DNA of 64,000 nt from Siphonodentalium dalli (GCA_032622095.1 CP136067.1:95532707-95596706), one strand, 5' to 3'. Counted from the first letter of the stretch, positions 21,310 through 34,914 are shown. Notes: generated from the letters alone by a model not told the origin. Made by a program: numbers and translations.

Positions 21310-21865
21310 AGAGTGGAGACCAGTATAAAATGCTATGATTTATTTACAGTGACCAGAATAACATTGTATATTTAAACCTATGGCAACAATATGAACAATT
21401 TGTATGCACTATATTACGGGAATAAAGTAAATAAATTAGGCCGGGATTAGAGGTTGGTGGGTTATATGTGGATATGTGGTTCATACCGATGAACTGATAT
21501 AAATTTAGTAGAGCAATAAAGACCAATGTTGACACAAAATTCAAAGTGACTCTACTGTCATGGGGAAAACTATAAAATGGGGGGGGGGGTGTCTTAAATT
21601 ATCTCCATTTCTATAGATCATGGTGCCATAATTTAAAGGAATAGCAAATGATGTAAGTATATAGTGATATACCATATAAATTAGTATCACATGGTAACAT
21701 ATACACATAATGGCTAATGCGACTACACTGATAAAAAAATAAATTGGGGGGGTCTGACAGACTACTATTATATTGGGGAAATATGGGTTGGTACCGATAG
21801 ACTGAAATAAATTTGTCGAGTGATAATGACCAATGTTGACGTATACACGACTATACTGTCGCACA
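21310..21865. repeat. Degenerate ~300-bp direct duplication
   Basis: Blocks such as ACCGATGAACTGATATAAAT...GACCAATGTTGACAC (21487) and ACCGATAGACTGAAATAAAT...GACCAATGTTGACG (21793) are about 305 bp apart, each followed by CTCTACTGTC/CTATACTGTC. Confidence 0.55.
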
Positions 21866-22146
21866 ATTTGCCAAAAAGGCGAAAGATTAATGAATATTAC
21901 GAGTAATGCATGTCATGTGTCAAAAGTTACTCAAATGAGTCAAAACTGTACTATATCACGATTTATATACATGTTGTATTAGGCTGTGGGGCAATTAAGT
22001 GAGAAGGTGACCAACTACAATGTACATGTAGAAGTCCCAAAAGCAAAATATAACATGTAGAACTGGTCAAATATGGACCCTGGAGGCTGGTGCCCAATAT
22101 GGAGCAGCTCATAAAACACTCGCAGAGCCCTAAAAGTTAAATTGAT

Positions 22147-22570
22147 TAACAACATAGGATTTGCCATTAAAATCGATTTATGTCAATAAAACTCTTATTT
22201 TTCAAAATTTTAAGCTGAGACTTCGTACGCCTATCTAAAATACTTACATAATCTTAATTTAATTTTTTTTTTAAGTTTGGTCTAACTAAACAATTGTTAA
22301 CAAAACGACTAATATCCAATTTATGAGGTTCAGACTTATAATGCATGTGTAATATACTTCTCCGATCTTAAAATAACTGGATTGTGCAATAAATAAGCTT
22401 TCAGACTCGATAAATTGATTTTTTTAAACATGAAAAAAAACGGAAAAAGAGACAAAAAATTTAACATAGAATTTCCCCATTCAAATCGATTTATGTCGAT
22501 AAAACTCTTATTTTTCAAAATTTTAAGCGGAGACTTCGTGTGTCGTCGTGTAATACTTATATTTTCTTAA
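22147..22570. repeat. Direct repeat pair, ~112 bp, 313 bp apart
   Basis: AAATCGATTTATGTC..ATAAAACTCTTATTTTTCAAAATTTTAAGC.GAGACTTCGT occurs at 22172 and 22485. Confidence 0.8.
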
Positions 22571-23375
22571 AATGATAGAGTCCAACGCGTAATTTTGTTT
22601 TAGATAGAAGAAATTGAATTTTTTCGATGAGTCGAGAATTCGGAGAATGGCTCTCCTCGCTTGAACTCAGTGGCGGCGGGGATTCAAGGATCGAAATTTC
22701 ACTTCACTTCATAGAAGCTCGCGTGTAAACACATCAATATATGCATACATGCAACTAAGAATATTCAAATTTAAATCCCACCGTCTGTCTTGTTATGAAC
22801 ACAAAATAAAGAGCCGATTTTATCTTCAAGCGAGCCTGAGCTGAGGCATGACTGTACAATCTGATTTTGAAAAGGCGCCTTGTTTACGATGACGTCATTT
22901 CGCGCGCCGCGCGTTACTAACCAACTTAACCCTGTCCAGTTGCCACGGCATTTCAATTGGTTGAAATTAAAATTTTCTCAAGTTTCTGCTCAACCTGAAT
23001 CTAGTTACCCAATTGGCAGAAATACTTTAGCAGTACCTTTTAGTTTTATCAGTTATAACTATAATTTTATTGACAATATGAGCTCAACATCATAATATGA
23101 AACTGTTTATGGCGGTGTTATCCAAAGGTGTGCTTTGATAATGATTATAATTTTATTTTGCGATCAAACGTCAGTGCAGCTCAGCAGAAACGCTTGGGCA
23201 CTAATTCAGTTCAGCAGAAACGCATGGAGTCCTACGATAATAGTACACACCACTGGATGCGGCTGAGCCGGGTCGGTCAGTGGGTGAAAAACGCTCTTAA
23301 TGGTTCAAAAGGCATATATACTGGGGCTTTATTGGAATCAAGCATTGACAATTTATAATCGAACAATCCGCATAT
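22571..23375. other. Non-coding stretch
   Basis: GCTCAGCAGAAACGC / GTTCAGCAGAAACGC repeat at 23178-23222 (40-bp spacing). No gene recognised. Confidence 0.4.
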
Positions 23376-24080
23376 GTTTCAATAACATCATTAAAGGTTC
23401 ACATCATTTTGACTTAATCAATGTTCAGTTAATATATATTATCTATGTTCATCAACATGTATATATAAAACGCATTTTTCTACACTAATGTCACATCTTC
23501 ACTGCAAATAATTTGGCATATACTAGCCTAAACCCATAGTTTATTTAATTAACAGGGTTTCTTAAATATTTGCTCTCGTGCCTTTACTGAATCGTGGTTA
23601 TCTTGAGAACTAATTATCATACTGACACGCGATTTTCGTAATGGAAGTTGCCCTTCTAGTGATGATTTGTTTTTCATAGATTAGGAATGATTGATTTTCA
23701 TACATATCTTGCTCATTGTGGTATAAATACGGACGAAATTGTTTGTTTGTTTTTTGCTCCTAATGGCTCATAATATACACACAACGCTTCATGTATAATG
23801 CCATACACTCGATAACTATTTGTTATTTGGTCAACTTCATTAAAGGTCATTTTGACTTAATAATTTTCAGTAAATATATATTATCTATGCTCATCAATGT
23901 GTATAACGCATATGTTCTACACTACGGTCACTACGATTAATTTGGCATATACTAGCCTAAACCCATAGGTTCTATATTTAAAAGGGTTTCTCAAACATTT
24001 GGTCACGTGACTTTACTTAACCATGTTTATCCCGAGAACTAATTATCATATTGACACGTTTTCGTAATGACAGTTGTCAT
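23376..24080. repeat. Older ~270-bp duplication next to the 2.85-kb unit
   Basis: 23376-23655 and 23838-24078 share TTTTGACTTAAT, TATATTATCTATG, TTTGGCATATACTAGCCTAA and GAGAACTAATTATCATA in the same order with clear divergence. The second copy lies inside the 2.85-kb tandem unit. Confidence 0.75.
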
Positions 24081-26506
24081 TCAATCCAATCCAATCCAAC
24101 CAAATATGGTCACTTTCCTTAAACCTAGACACTGTAATTACATGAACAGGCAACATATTACACCGCATTACAGTGAATTGCTGATGTAAATGGAGGTCTT
24201 ATGACATGGTATTCACTCAGTTCACTACTGTACAAACATGTTGCTCATTTAGAATGTCAAAAACTCCCATCAATTCGGTCCAAATGTTACAAACGGTCAG
24301 GAGAACATTAATTCAATAGCACAGAGTTACCACCCAACCCCACCTGGTAGCTTCCTGGATCATATAGTCCCCACGTCGGGATCATTGGTGACACCTCATA
24401 ATGACTACGTACGCAGCATGAAGGAAGGAGTAGCAGTCCCAACTCTAGAAGAGACTATGGAACAGTTGCCATATGTTGTTCTCTTGGTCGCTGACTCCTC
24501 ATATTAAATTGATACTCGGAGACGTTTCTTCAAACCGGAGTTTATAATCGAATGAAACTCAGTACAGTGTACAGTGATTCCGTGTCAGTGGGTAACTTTC
24601 TCTTCAGCGAAGACAAGTCAAATATTTGGCTGGAAGTAACAGAATGGACGGTAAACATACACAAGGGATTATTTGATGCTATACTCCCGTCGCGAGTCGA
24701 GAAAATATAATAAAACTATACATAAAACGTCTGTCGTAACAGGGACTCGGGCGTTGATATGGTGGCGGGGGTAATTAGTAATTAGCGGGGAATTTCCTAC
24801 ATTCGGTCAAAACTTTCGACGGGAATTTCCAATCTTAGTGTCAGTTTGGAAATCTTGAGACCAGTAAAATTAAATTTTTTAATTGTTCTCCCAGCTCACT
24901 AATCGCTGGTCAGCCAAAACCTGCTAATACATTACAAATTACTAATAAATCAAACTGAAACAAAATATCGGCCTGAATATGTCTGTAGTTAGACCTATAC
25001 ATATATATTCTAAGACTACAAATTTCAGTCAGATTCGGATTTTAAAAATGTTTAAAACAAAACAAAAAACAAATAGAGTTAGGCTGTTTTAGATGCTATG
25101 ATTTTGCAGTGTTCAGGCTCATATTTCAAATTGTTTCATGATTCCTCCCCACAATAGGTAGAGTTAGGAAATTCAATCCACAGGGTGGGGAGCAAATGAA
25201 ATTACGCGACATTGCGAGCTCGGCCTGGTTAAAATGGGCGGAATGCAGCTGGAAAATCCCCGGAGCCCTCTTGCCACGTCGCTGATGACTAATCAACTAT
25301 ATATATTGAACGATATATAGGCACTATTTACACGATTGTATGGTGTTTCAAAGAAATAAATAACACAGGTCATAAATTTGTGCACTGACCACTTGTTAAC
25401 TTTTGGGGGTGATACTTAAATGTATATGTAAGGTAATCGTGGTGGGGGAATAGTTGGAAATCATGCATACACGATGGGTCTGGTGGGAATTTGCCAAACA
25501 CGGGGGTGGCCCATGTCATGTAAGAATTGTCCAATAATTGGAAATGTTATGATACCTTCCAGTTTGAAACATCTAACCTGAAGGACTTGGGTGTGCGACA
25601 TTAAATTGCCATACTGCTCTAGTCACGCCCCTGTGTATTAACTATAGGATTATACTTATAATTCAAGCTAGTATGTGTCTTTCTGATAATAATTGGAAAT
25701 TCAAGAAACCCCATACGATTTGACACTATAATACTTCTATTCTTGCGTATTATACACAAGACAACAATGGGAAAGAATCCGTAAACCCATATATACGCAA
25801 GCGTTTTGTGTGCTTTCGACTTCTTAATAATGAGGCAGTTTTACCAGCTTTCGTGTTGTTTGGTGCCAGAATATTCGAAAAATCACATTTTATAAAGAGC
25901 CTGTTTACTTTATTACCAACCGACGATGAAAATTGAAGAGAAATTTCGAAAATAAGCTGTTTATGCTCATTCTTATCACATTATTTTGGATTTTTCTTGT
26001 GGTGCTGTATTGGTGATGCATATTTATGACGACCATTATTTTCATGTTTTATTGTCTGATAAATGTCTTATGGAATTATAACTTATCTGATGTGGAATTT
26101 ATGGGTATCTTTAAATGAAAAAAAATTTAAAAATAAACAAATACAATTGGATAGAAATATACAGCTCACGTACACTGGCCGACTCCAAAGCGCAACGGCA
26201 AACTTCAGAGGAAACGTCCATCAACTGTCGAGTCCGAATTCGAATTAACTTGCTTTTCGCCGTGGACAACAATAAATGTCCGTGATGAACTGTGTGCGTA
26301 TACTCAGGTAATCAAAACAGAGCTGTGGACCAGACCAAATGGATAGTTGGCTCCAATGACAGTTCGATTGGGTGAGTTTTAAGTTGGATAATATTCTCAG
26401 CGTCGGGAATTCGGCCAAGAATCAACTCGGCGCAAGCGCCTCGTTGATTCTTTTCCAGAACCCCATCTGCTTCGAATATTATCCATTACATAATTAAGTT
26501 TGATTG
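23669..26506 (+). repeat. Large tandem duplication, unit 1 (2838 bp)
   Basis: Nearly identical to 26507-29373. Only about ten substitutions were noticed over 2.8 kb (e.g. CATAATGACTACG versus CCTAATGACTATG). A 28-bp block, AACCCATTTAAAATCGACCT plus eight bases, is present only in unit 2 at about 26939-26966. No recognisable gene lies inside; the 61-codon frame at 26063-26248 is AT-rich and unsupported. Confidence 0.92.
26386..26484. repeat. Nested hairpin at the 3' edge of tandem unit 1
   Basis: Outer arms GGATAATATTC / GAATATTATCC enclose an inner stem (26417-26452) AAGAATCAAC TC GGCGC AA GCGCC TC GTTGATTCTT. It ends 22 bp from the duplication junction. Confidence 0.85.
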
Positions 26507-29373
26507 TTTTTCATAGATTAGGAATGATTGATTTTCATACATATCTTGCTCATTGTGGTATAAATACGGACGAAATTGTTTGTTTGTTTTTTGCTCCTAA
26601 TGGCTCATAATATACACACAACGCTTCATGTATAATGCCATACACTCGATAACTATTTGTTATTTGGTCAACTTCATTAAAGGTCATTTTGACTTAATAA
26701 TTTTCAGTAAATATATATTATCTATGCTCATCAATGTGTATACCGCATATGTTCTACACTACGGTCACTACGATTAATTTGGCATATACTAGCCTAAACC
26801 CATAGGTTCTATATTTAAAAGGGTTTCTCAAACATTTGGTCACGTGACTTTACTTAACCATGTTTATCCCGAGAACTAATTATCATATTGACACGTTTTC
26901 GTAATGACAGTTGTCATTCAATCCAATCCAATCCAACCAAAACCCATTTAAAATCGACCTATTAGTACAAATATGGTCACTTTCCTTAAACCTAGACACT
27001 GTAATTACATGAACAGGCAACATATTACACCGCATTACAGTGAATTGCTGATGTAAATGGAGGTCTTATGACATGGTATTCACTCAGTTCACTACTGTAC
27101 AAACATGTTGCTCATTTAGAATGTCAAAAACTCCCATCAATTCGGTCCAAATGTTACAAACGGTCAGGAGAACATTAATTCAATAGCACAGAGTTACCAC
27201 CCAACCCCACCTGGTAGCTTCCTGGATCATATAGTCCCCACGTCGGGATCATTGGTGACACCTCCTAATGACTATGTACGCAGCATGAAGGAAGGAGTAG
27301 CAGTCCCAACTCTAGAAGAGACTATGGAACAGTTGCCATATGTTGTTCTCTTGGTCGCTGACTCCTCATATTAAATTGATACTCGGAGACGTTTCTTCAA
27401 ACCGGAGTTTATAATCGAATGAAACTCAGTACAGTGTACAGTGATTCCGTGTCAGTGGGTAACTTTCTCTTCAGCGAAGACAAGTCAAATATTTGGCTGG
27501 AAGTAACAGAATGGACGGTAAACATACACGAGGGATTATTTGATGCTATACTCCCGTCGCGAGTCGAGAAAATATAATAAAACTATACATAAAACGTCTG
27601 TCGTAACAGGGACTCGGGCGTTGATATGGTGGCGGGGGTAATTAGTAATTAGCGGGGAATTTCCTACATTCGGTCAAAACTTTCGACGGGAATTTCCAAT
27701 CTTAGTGTCAGTTTGGAAATCTTGAGACCAGTAAAATTAAAAATTTTAATTGTTCTCCCACCTCACTAATCGCTGGTCAGCCAAAACCTGCTAATACATT
27801 ACAAATTACTAATAAATCAAACTGAAACAAAATATCGGCCTGAATATGTCTGTAGTTAGACCTATACATATATATTCTAAGACTACAAATTTCAGTCAGA
27901 TTCGGATTTTAAAAATGTTTAAAACAAAACAAAAAACAAATAGAGTTAGGCTGTTTTAGATGCTATGATTTTGCAGTGTTCAGGCTCATATTTCAAATTG
28001 TTTCATGATTCCTCCCCACAATAGGTAGAGTTAGGAAATTCAATCCACAGGGTGGGGAGCAAATGAAATTACGCGACATTGCGAGCTCGGCCTGGTTAAA
28101 ATGGGCGGAATGCAGCTGGAAAATCCCCGGAGCCCTCTTGCCACGTCGCTGATGACTAATCAACTATATATATTGAACGATATATAGGCACTATTTACAC
28201 GATTGTATGGTGTTTCAAAGAAATAAATAACACAGGTCATAAATTTGTGCACTGACCACTTGTTAACTTTTGGGGGTGATACTTAAATGTATATGTAAGG
28301 TAATCGTGGTGGGGGAATAGTTGGAAATCATGCATACACGATGGGTCTGGTGGGAATTTGCCAAACACGGGGGTGGCCCATGTCATGTAAGAATTGTCCA
28401 ATAATTGGAAATGTTATGATACCTTCCAGTTTGAAACATCTAACCTGAAGGACTTGGGTGTGCGACATTAAATTGCCATACTGCTCTAGTCACGCCCCTG
28501 TGTATTAACTATAGGATTATACTTATAATTCAAGCTAGTATGTGTCTTTCTGATAATAATTGGAAATTCAAGAAACCCCATACGATTTGACACTATAATA
28601 CTTCTATTCTTGCGTATTATACACAAGACAACAATGGGAAAGAATCCGTAAACCCATATATACGCAAGCGTTTTGTGTGCTTTCGACTTCTTAATAATGA
28701 GGCAGTTTTACCAGCTTTCGTGTTGTTTGGTGCCAGAATATTCGAAAAATCACATTTTATAAAGAGCCTGTTTACTTTATTACCAACCGACGATGAAAAT
28801 TGAAGAGAAATTTCGAAAATAAGCTGTTTATGCTCATTCTTATCACATTATTTTGGATTTTTCTCGTGGTGCTGTATTGGTGATGCATATTTATGACGAC
28901 CATTATTTTCATGTTTTATTGTCTGATAAATGTCTTATGGAATTATAACTTATCTGATGTGGAATTTATGGGTATCTTTAAATAAAAAAAAATTTAAAAA
29001 TAAACAAATACAATTGGATAGAAATATACAGCTCACGTACACTGGCCGACTCCAAAGCGCAACGGCAAACTTCAGAGGAAACGTCCATCAACTGTCGAGT
29101 CCGAATTCGAATTAACTTGCTTTTCGCCGTGGACAACAATAAATGTCCGTGATGAACTGTGTGCGTATACTCAGGTAATCAAAACAGAGCTGTGGACCAG
29201 ACCAAATGGATAGTTGGCTCCAATGACAGTTCGATTGGGTGAGTTTTAAGTTGGATAATATTCTCAGCGTCGGGAATTCGGCCAAGAATCAACTCGGCGC
29301 AAGCGCCTCGTTGATTCTTTTCCAGAACCCCATCTGCTTCGAATATTATCCATTACATAATTAAGTTTGATTG
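26507..29373 (+). repeat. Large tandem duplication, unit 2 (2867 bp)
   Basis: Head-to-tail second unit. Both units end AATTAAGTTTGATTG. The junction falls where GATTTG|TTTTTCATAG (left flank) and GATTG|TTTTTCATAG (unit junction) share short homology. Confidence 0.92.
29253..29351. repeat. Nested hairpin at the 3' edge of tandem unit 2
   Basis: Same structure as 26386-26484, shifted by exactly 2867 bp. Confidence 0.85.
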
Positions 29374-30600
29374 CGCCTGCACTGGCTCATGCAATATCGA
29401 ATTGCTTATATCCGATCAGTACCTAGATTGGTATTATTTTATCAGTTTACCCATGAGTTCAATCTGGACCACCTAGGTATAGACAACTAGAACTTTAAAA
29501 GAACTTTAAAAGAACTTGCCATTTTTACAAATACATGACATCGCCAAAGGTATGAAATCAAATGGGACTTACAACATGTTCTTAGCAATAAGAGATATTT
29601 GATTCGCAAAACAACAGTTGTAACACTTCAAACTGATGTGATGGCACTGGTTGGGGAATTCCGCAGAGCTATGGTCCTTAGATCAAAAATGCAATTTTGT
29701 CAACAGTGGACCTATATCTCTCAGTCCACATTGGTCACGATTGAATGCTATTCAGTGTGCTCATTTATTTTCAAATCTGACCATATAAATGAGTGTAAAA
29801 TACACCATCCCTAGCTCTATCGTCGTCATCTTAGACCGATTGTGAAGTATTGAACAAGTTTTGGTATACTTATGAATCGAAATGCAACGGGTTTAGTCGA
29901 GTCATCTCAGACCGAATTAAGTAGATACGATTTAAGCCAGCTCACAAAGTTAATAGACATCAGCGAAAGAATACCGTTGCGGGGTATGGACTGTGAGTCT
30001 GTGCGGTTCACTTGTTTGTGTTTTCTGAACAAAACTGTATCTGCTCGAAACTTTCACAAGAGTTGACGTCCATGTACCGTACGAGGAATCTACAATGTTG
30101 GTGTATCGGAATCAGCGAAACAAGGTACCATATTCAATTTTATTTTACAAAATTATATCTATCATACAAGAATATATCTGGCAGAAGACTGCACGGAAAT
30201 GACACCTGTCACACCTATCGCATATTTCAAATGTGTTTGGAATCAGAATAATTATGTACACAGATAACACGAGATAAAGGAAACGATAGCTGTGTGGATA
30301 CCTAGCATTCGCCAAAGCCATAGCTCGGCGAATTAAACATTTTGGGCACACCTCACTTTAAATTACTCTTGAACTTTTGACAAACACCACTCATACTGGG
30401 CTAGTTTGTCAACGTATTGAAATTAATGTGTCGTGATCAGACAATACTATGCGTCATTTCAGAGTGTTATATGTGGTTAGAGTTATTCTTCTTTAACTGC
30501 TACTCTGCATTGTGACCCCCCTCCTCCCGCTGCACTTGTTCCTGAACTCTATATTTGCCCCCGTTGGCTTGTCATTATGGGGTGCCGTTGCTCTATTTAT
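29374..30600. other. Non-coding stretch, possible unsupported exon
   Basis: A short plus-strand frame at 29872-29992 is followed by GTGAGT, but no acceptor or continuation was found. CTTTAAAAGAACTTTAAAAG is a short direct repeat near 29492. Nothing else. Confidence 0.35.
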
Positions 30601-30604
30601 CCCC

Positions 30605-30875
30605 TATTTACAGATAGCTCCAATACATTTGGAGATATCTCCAATTAATTTGGAGATATCTCCATTTCATTGAGAGATATCTCCAATTCTTATGAAGTTA
30701 TCTCCAAGGATATAAGGATATATCTCCATTTTAATATGGAGATATCTCTAATTCACTAGCAGATATCTGTTAAATGATTAGGAGATATCTTTTAATCACT
30801 AGTACACTCTTAAATAAAGCAATCGATTTAGGTACTCTATAATACCTATAGCTCCCATAGTACCAAACAGCGTGA
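30605..30875 (-). repeat. Composite palindromic array: GGAGATATCTCC units plus GGTACT units
   Basis: About eight units of GGAGATATCTCC or variants (30612-30790) at ~20-45-bp spacing are followed by TACACTCTTAAA and then TTAGGTACTCTATAATACCT/ATAGTACC. The same order, inverted, is at 39290-39665. Confidence 0.75.
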
Positions 30876-33067
30876 TAATATATTCCTTTAGAACCTGTTT
30901 AACGCTGTAGCACATGTAGATGATATGTTACACAGAGAACCAACGCGTTGGCTTCAAGCTGACTGGGTGAGACCGTCACGTGTGTCGATGTCGAGTGTTG
31001 TATGCAATTGATCAAATTAAAGCGAAAAAATGGCCGCTCATCGACTCGCTGTCATATATCTATCGTTTAAAAGTACTTATAACAACTTTATTTAAAGGCG
31101 AATTCGTCCTCGCCTTACAGGTACACTTTTGAAGTTTTAGTGTGGCCTAAAATTTGCCGGTTGCTAAACAACGTCAGAAGGCGTGAAAATTGAAATGAAA
31201 AATGAATATATTTTGGCCAAATTTGGAGAAATTGGATCAAATAGGTTACTTCTTGTACTGTAGATGTTCTGGATTAATGTCAACACTGTTTGATTTGGAT
31301 CTGAATATGAATATGAGAAGCTGTTCAACTACAAACACCGGTCGATGTTGATATTTTCGAGTTGTTAATTCGACTGTCACTGTTCGCAACATTCCAACAG
31401 CTGTCCATGCCAATTATGTTGGTGTTGCACTTGGTACTGACACGAGACTAATTCCACAAAGCTTTAATGTCAACCACTAGTGATTAGTACATGACAATGT
31501 CAACAACAACAACAACAGCGTAGAAACTGAGAAAGTTTAGTCAGAATTGGTGTGTCGATATTGTCTTCTTGGGAATTAATTATCGCGAACTGACGTGTGA
31601 CACAGATTAGTCACTCGTCTCATGATACATCATATTTCATCGAAACATATGTGTGGCCATGTCTACCAGTTTCGGAGTCTGTTTAACTCTGTTTTGAATG
31701 TTTCTACGGAGTCTGCGACGAACTGATAGGCCTACTGATTTATAGTGTTGTGATATATGCATGGACTGGTTGTAAGGTTGTAGGCCGTTAATGACCGCAG
31801 TTGTACCACCATTCAACTACAGTCAAGTGGTATCACCACAATTGATATTTTTCTTATACATCATAACATATCCCCAGTTATGGCGTATGCTATTCTTTTG
31901 ATCGAAACGATGATGACGCTGTGATATTGTTGTGATATATGTATGGAATGATGGATAATCTCGGAGAAACGGATCCAATTCTGTGACACACATTATCACT
32001 GAATCCGTCACAAACTTTTATTAGAAGTTGACTTTGTTCACTGTAACGTACTACAGCTACCTATGCTACAATTAATCGTCCCCAAGGTTGTATGGCATTA
32101 ATAACACCGGTTATACCATACCGCCGTTCAACCATGGTCAAGACTCAAGTGGTTGACATGTGGCAACGGCGGGTAATCTTACTACGGTATTAGTAATAAT
32201 ATTTTGCGACCACTGTATTAATTTTTCACATAGCCACCTTACACCAAGTCCAGCTTTTTATGAGCGCCGTGCACAGTGTTAACTATACACAAAACAATAT
32301 TTCAATTAATAATTTGTTTTTTCGGTTTAATCAACATTCGAAGTTGGTCATTGACCGACATTCGCAACTGCATCATCAATGCAGCGTCAAGCCATGCCAG
32401 AAATATACACTCTGCGGTGGTTATAATGCTGACTTTAAAAAGGTACGAAGGTCGGCCATGGTAGGATTGATCATTGTTAATAGCATCAACGTGATCGAGT
32501 AACGTTGTAAAATCGGTGGTCAACGTCATTAAGGGGGGTTGTCAATTAGAGTATAACTGTATACATACATGTACATTTAGACCATTCCAATGTCCAGGTG
32601 CATCATGTTCTTTATCAAAAATTGTGTGTCTATCATTCTGAACGATTCGGCCATTTCCGCTTTGCTAGGAAACAACCTCTTCCATAACTGGAAACCATAT
32701 TAAACTCATTTGTGTTACCTTAGCATTTGTTCATGTACATATACAGCACATTGGAAGTGTACGATAAGCAAAACACTCGACACCATAGCAATTTTTTGGG
32801 AGAGTGATAATAATTCCGGTGACCCATTCAATACCAGATTCTTGTGGCGAGGACTAGTGAGCGCTATAACGGTATTTTGCAAACAACATGCTGTCAGTTT
32901 TAATTAACCAAAGTTAATGGTATCACCATTGTTGAGCATATAGCTTATCGCACGCTATTTACATACCGTACAACAGGTTCTGGGACAGAATTTGGCTTTG
33001 TTCACATAATACAGCGTAGGAACTACGAAAATTACATACTGTTTACGCGATATTTATTATGGATATA
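30876..33067. other. Non-coding stretch
   Basis: A degenerate direct repeat (AAGGTTGTA..CGTTAATGAC..CAGTTGTACCA at 31775 and AAGGTTGTATGGCATTAATAAC at 32083), both followed by CAAGTGGT. The overlapping frames at 32260-32529 carry no recognisable domain. CAACAACAACAACAACAG near 31501 is a short microsatellite. Confidence 0.4.
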
Positions 33068-33437
33068 AAGAAAGGTCTGAGTGAACCACAGATTAACTAC
33101 AATAGCCTGATCGGGCTAAAATAGACCGATCGGTCTTTCTGGCACAGTGCTCACTGTTGTAAGAGAGGGAACTCTAAATTTATTGACAATTTGAATCTGT
33201 TTGTTTGAATATCTGTATACATGTATGTTTATTTTGAATATTCTCAGTAAATAATTATTTGGTGTCTTAATTGCACAAGAAATCAGAATTAATTTTGTTT
33301 AAGTATTGGTTGAAAGATAATAATACAACAGTTTAGAGTGACTCCCCTTATCCCAGATGCATGCTGACTGTGACAGACAGATCGGTCTATTTTAGTCTAG
33401 TATAGATCGATAAGTGGTTCACCCAGACCTGTTTAAG
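33068..33437. mobile_element. MITE-like inverted-repeat unit with GACCGATCGGTC arms
   Basis: Left end AGGTCTGAGTGAACCACAG...CTAAAATAGACCGATCGGTC is inverse to the right end AGATCGGTCTATTTTAG...GTGGTTCACCCAGACCT, about 70 bp per arm with mismatches. Right-arm sequence recurs several times to 34880 and at 38.4-38.7 kb. Confidence 0.65.
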
Positions 33438-34880
33438 ATATCTGATTGTTAATGTTTATACGGTTCAATCGCATTGGTGATATAACAATATATCTGCAAT
33501 AAATCATAAACCATTGTGATTAATCGCAAACCAAGTAGTTGGCGATTTATCAGAAATATGTTTTCACTTTATCGCAAAGTTGTTATAACTTTGAATGTTC
33601 TCAGTAAATAATTATATGGTGTCTTGATAAAGAAATCGGTTGATATATAATAATAGAACCGTTTAGAGTGACTCCCCTTATCCCAGATATATGCTGTCTG
33701 TGAAACAACGATCAGTCTATTTAAACCTGATCGGGCTATTGTGATAAATCTCAAACATCTTTGCGATAAATAGCAATGCATAATCACCAAGTAGTTAATT
33801 GACAGTTATCGTAAATATGTTTGAGATTTATCGCAATGGTTTGCGAGTTATTGTAAAGGTGTTTGTGATTTTTCGCAAAGTTGTTTTGTGATTTATCGCA
33901 AAGTTGTTTTAATTTTGAATATTCTCAGTAAATAATTATATGGTGTCCTGAAAAAGAGATGAGAATTAATTTGTTTTAAGTATTGGTTTGCTACCCATGT
34001 CCCACATGCATGTTGGCTGTGAAAGACCGATCAGTCTATTTTAGCCCGACCATGCTGTTATACATGTAGATCGATTTGTGGTTCATCCAGACCTGTTTAA
34101 GATGTCTGTTTTATTATGTTTATACGGTTCAAGACCATCAGTGCCAATGCATAACAATATATCTGCAATAAATCACAAACATTTGTGATAAATCTCAAAC
34201 ATGTTTGCGATAAATTGTAAAGTATAATCACCAAGTAGTTTTAGAGTTATCGTAAATATGCTTGAGATTGTTTACAAAGGATTGGGAGTTATCGCAAAGG
34301 TGTTTGTGATTTTTCGCAAAGTCGTTTTGTGATTTATTGCACAGATTTGCTCCCCTCATCACACAGCCAAGCTGGCTGTGAATGACCGATCGGTCTATTT
34401 TAGCCCGACCAGGCAATTATAGATTGATACATGGAGGTTGTTCACTCAGACCTGTTTAAGATGTCTGATTTATAATGTTTACTTTAATTACACACAAATT
34501 AAGAAATTTGGACGATTATTTCAGACAATCAGACAAATTTTACTCCACGTGCAGGCAACAGGTCATGGAAATCCTGACCCAGATTTGTTTAAGAAGTCTG
34601 ATTTATAATGTTTACAGAAGCCCATTAGCGCAAAAAACAACTTTGCAACAAATCTCAAACATCTTTGCGATAAATCGCAAAATATAATCACCCAGTACGT
34701 AGTCTGAGAGTTATCGTAAAGATGTTTGAGATTTATCGTGAAGATTTGCGAGTTATCGCTAAGGTGTTTGTGATTTTTCGCAAAGATGTTTTGTGATTTA
34801 TCGCAAAGGTTTGCTCCGCTTATCCCACATGCATGCTGGCTGTGAAAGACCGATCGATCTATTTTAACCCAACCATGCTA
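33438..34880. repeat. Complex repeat array: TTTGCGATAAATCRCAAA palindromes plus GACCGATC blocks
   Basis: Short self-complementary words (TTGTGATTTATCGCAAAG, TTTGCGATAAATCTCAAAC and variants) are packed in runs, alternating with CCGATCRGTCTATTTTAGCCC at about 33708, 34025, 34382 and 34846 and GACCTGTTTAAGATGTCTG. Larger units are 320-460 bp. Confidence 0.75.
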
Positions 34881-34914
34881 TTATACACTGCATGAAAAGC
34901 GAGATTTTTAAAAT

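Noticed and set aside
26063-26248. 61-codon frame repeated at 28930-29115 as a duplicated gene
   Set aside because: It simply lies in the recent tandem duplication; it is AT-rich, has no motif, and the repeat explains its presence twice.
29872-29998. Possible first exon followed by GTGAGT
   Set aside because: The donor context is weak (ACT before GTGAGT), no acceptor or second exon was found, and no domain is recognisable.
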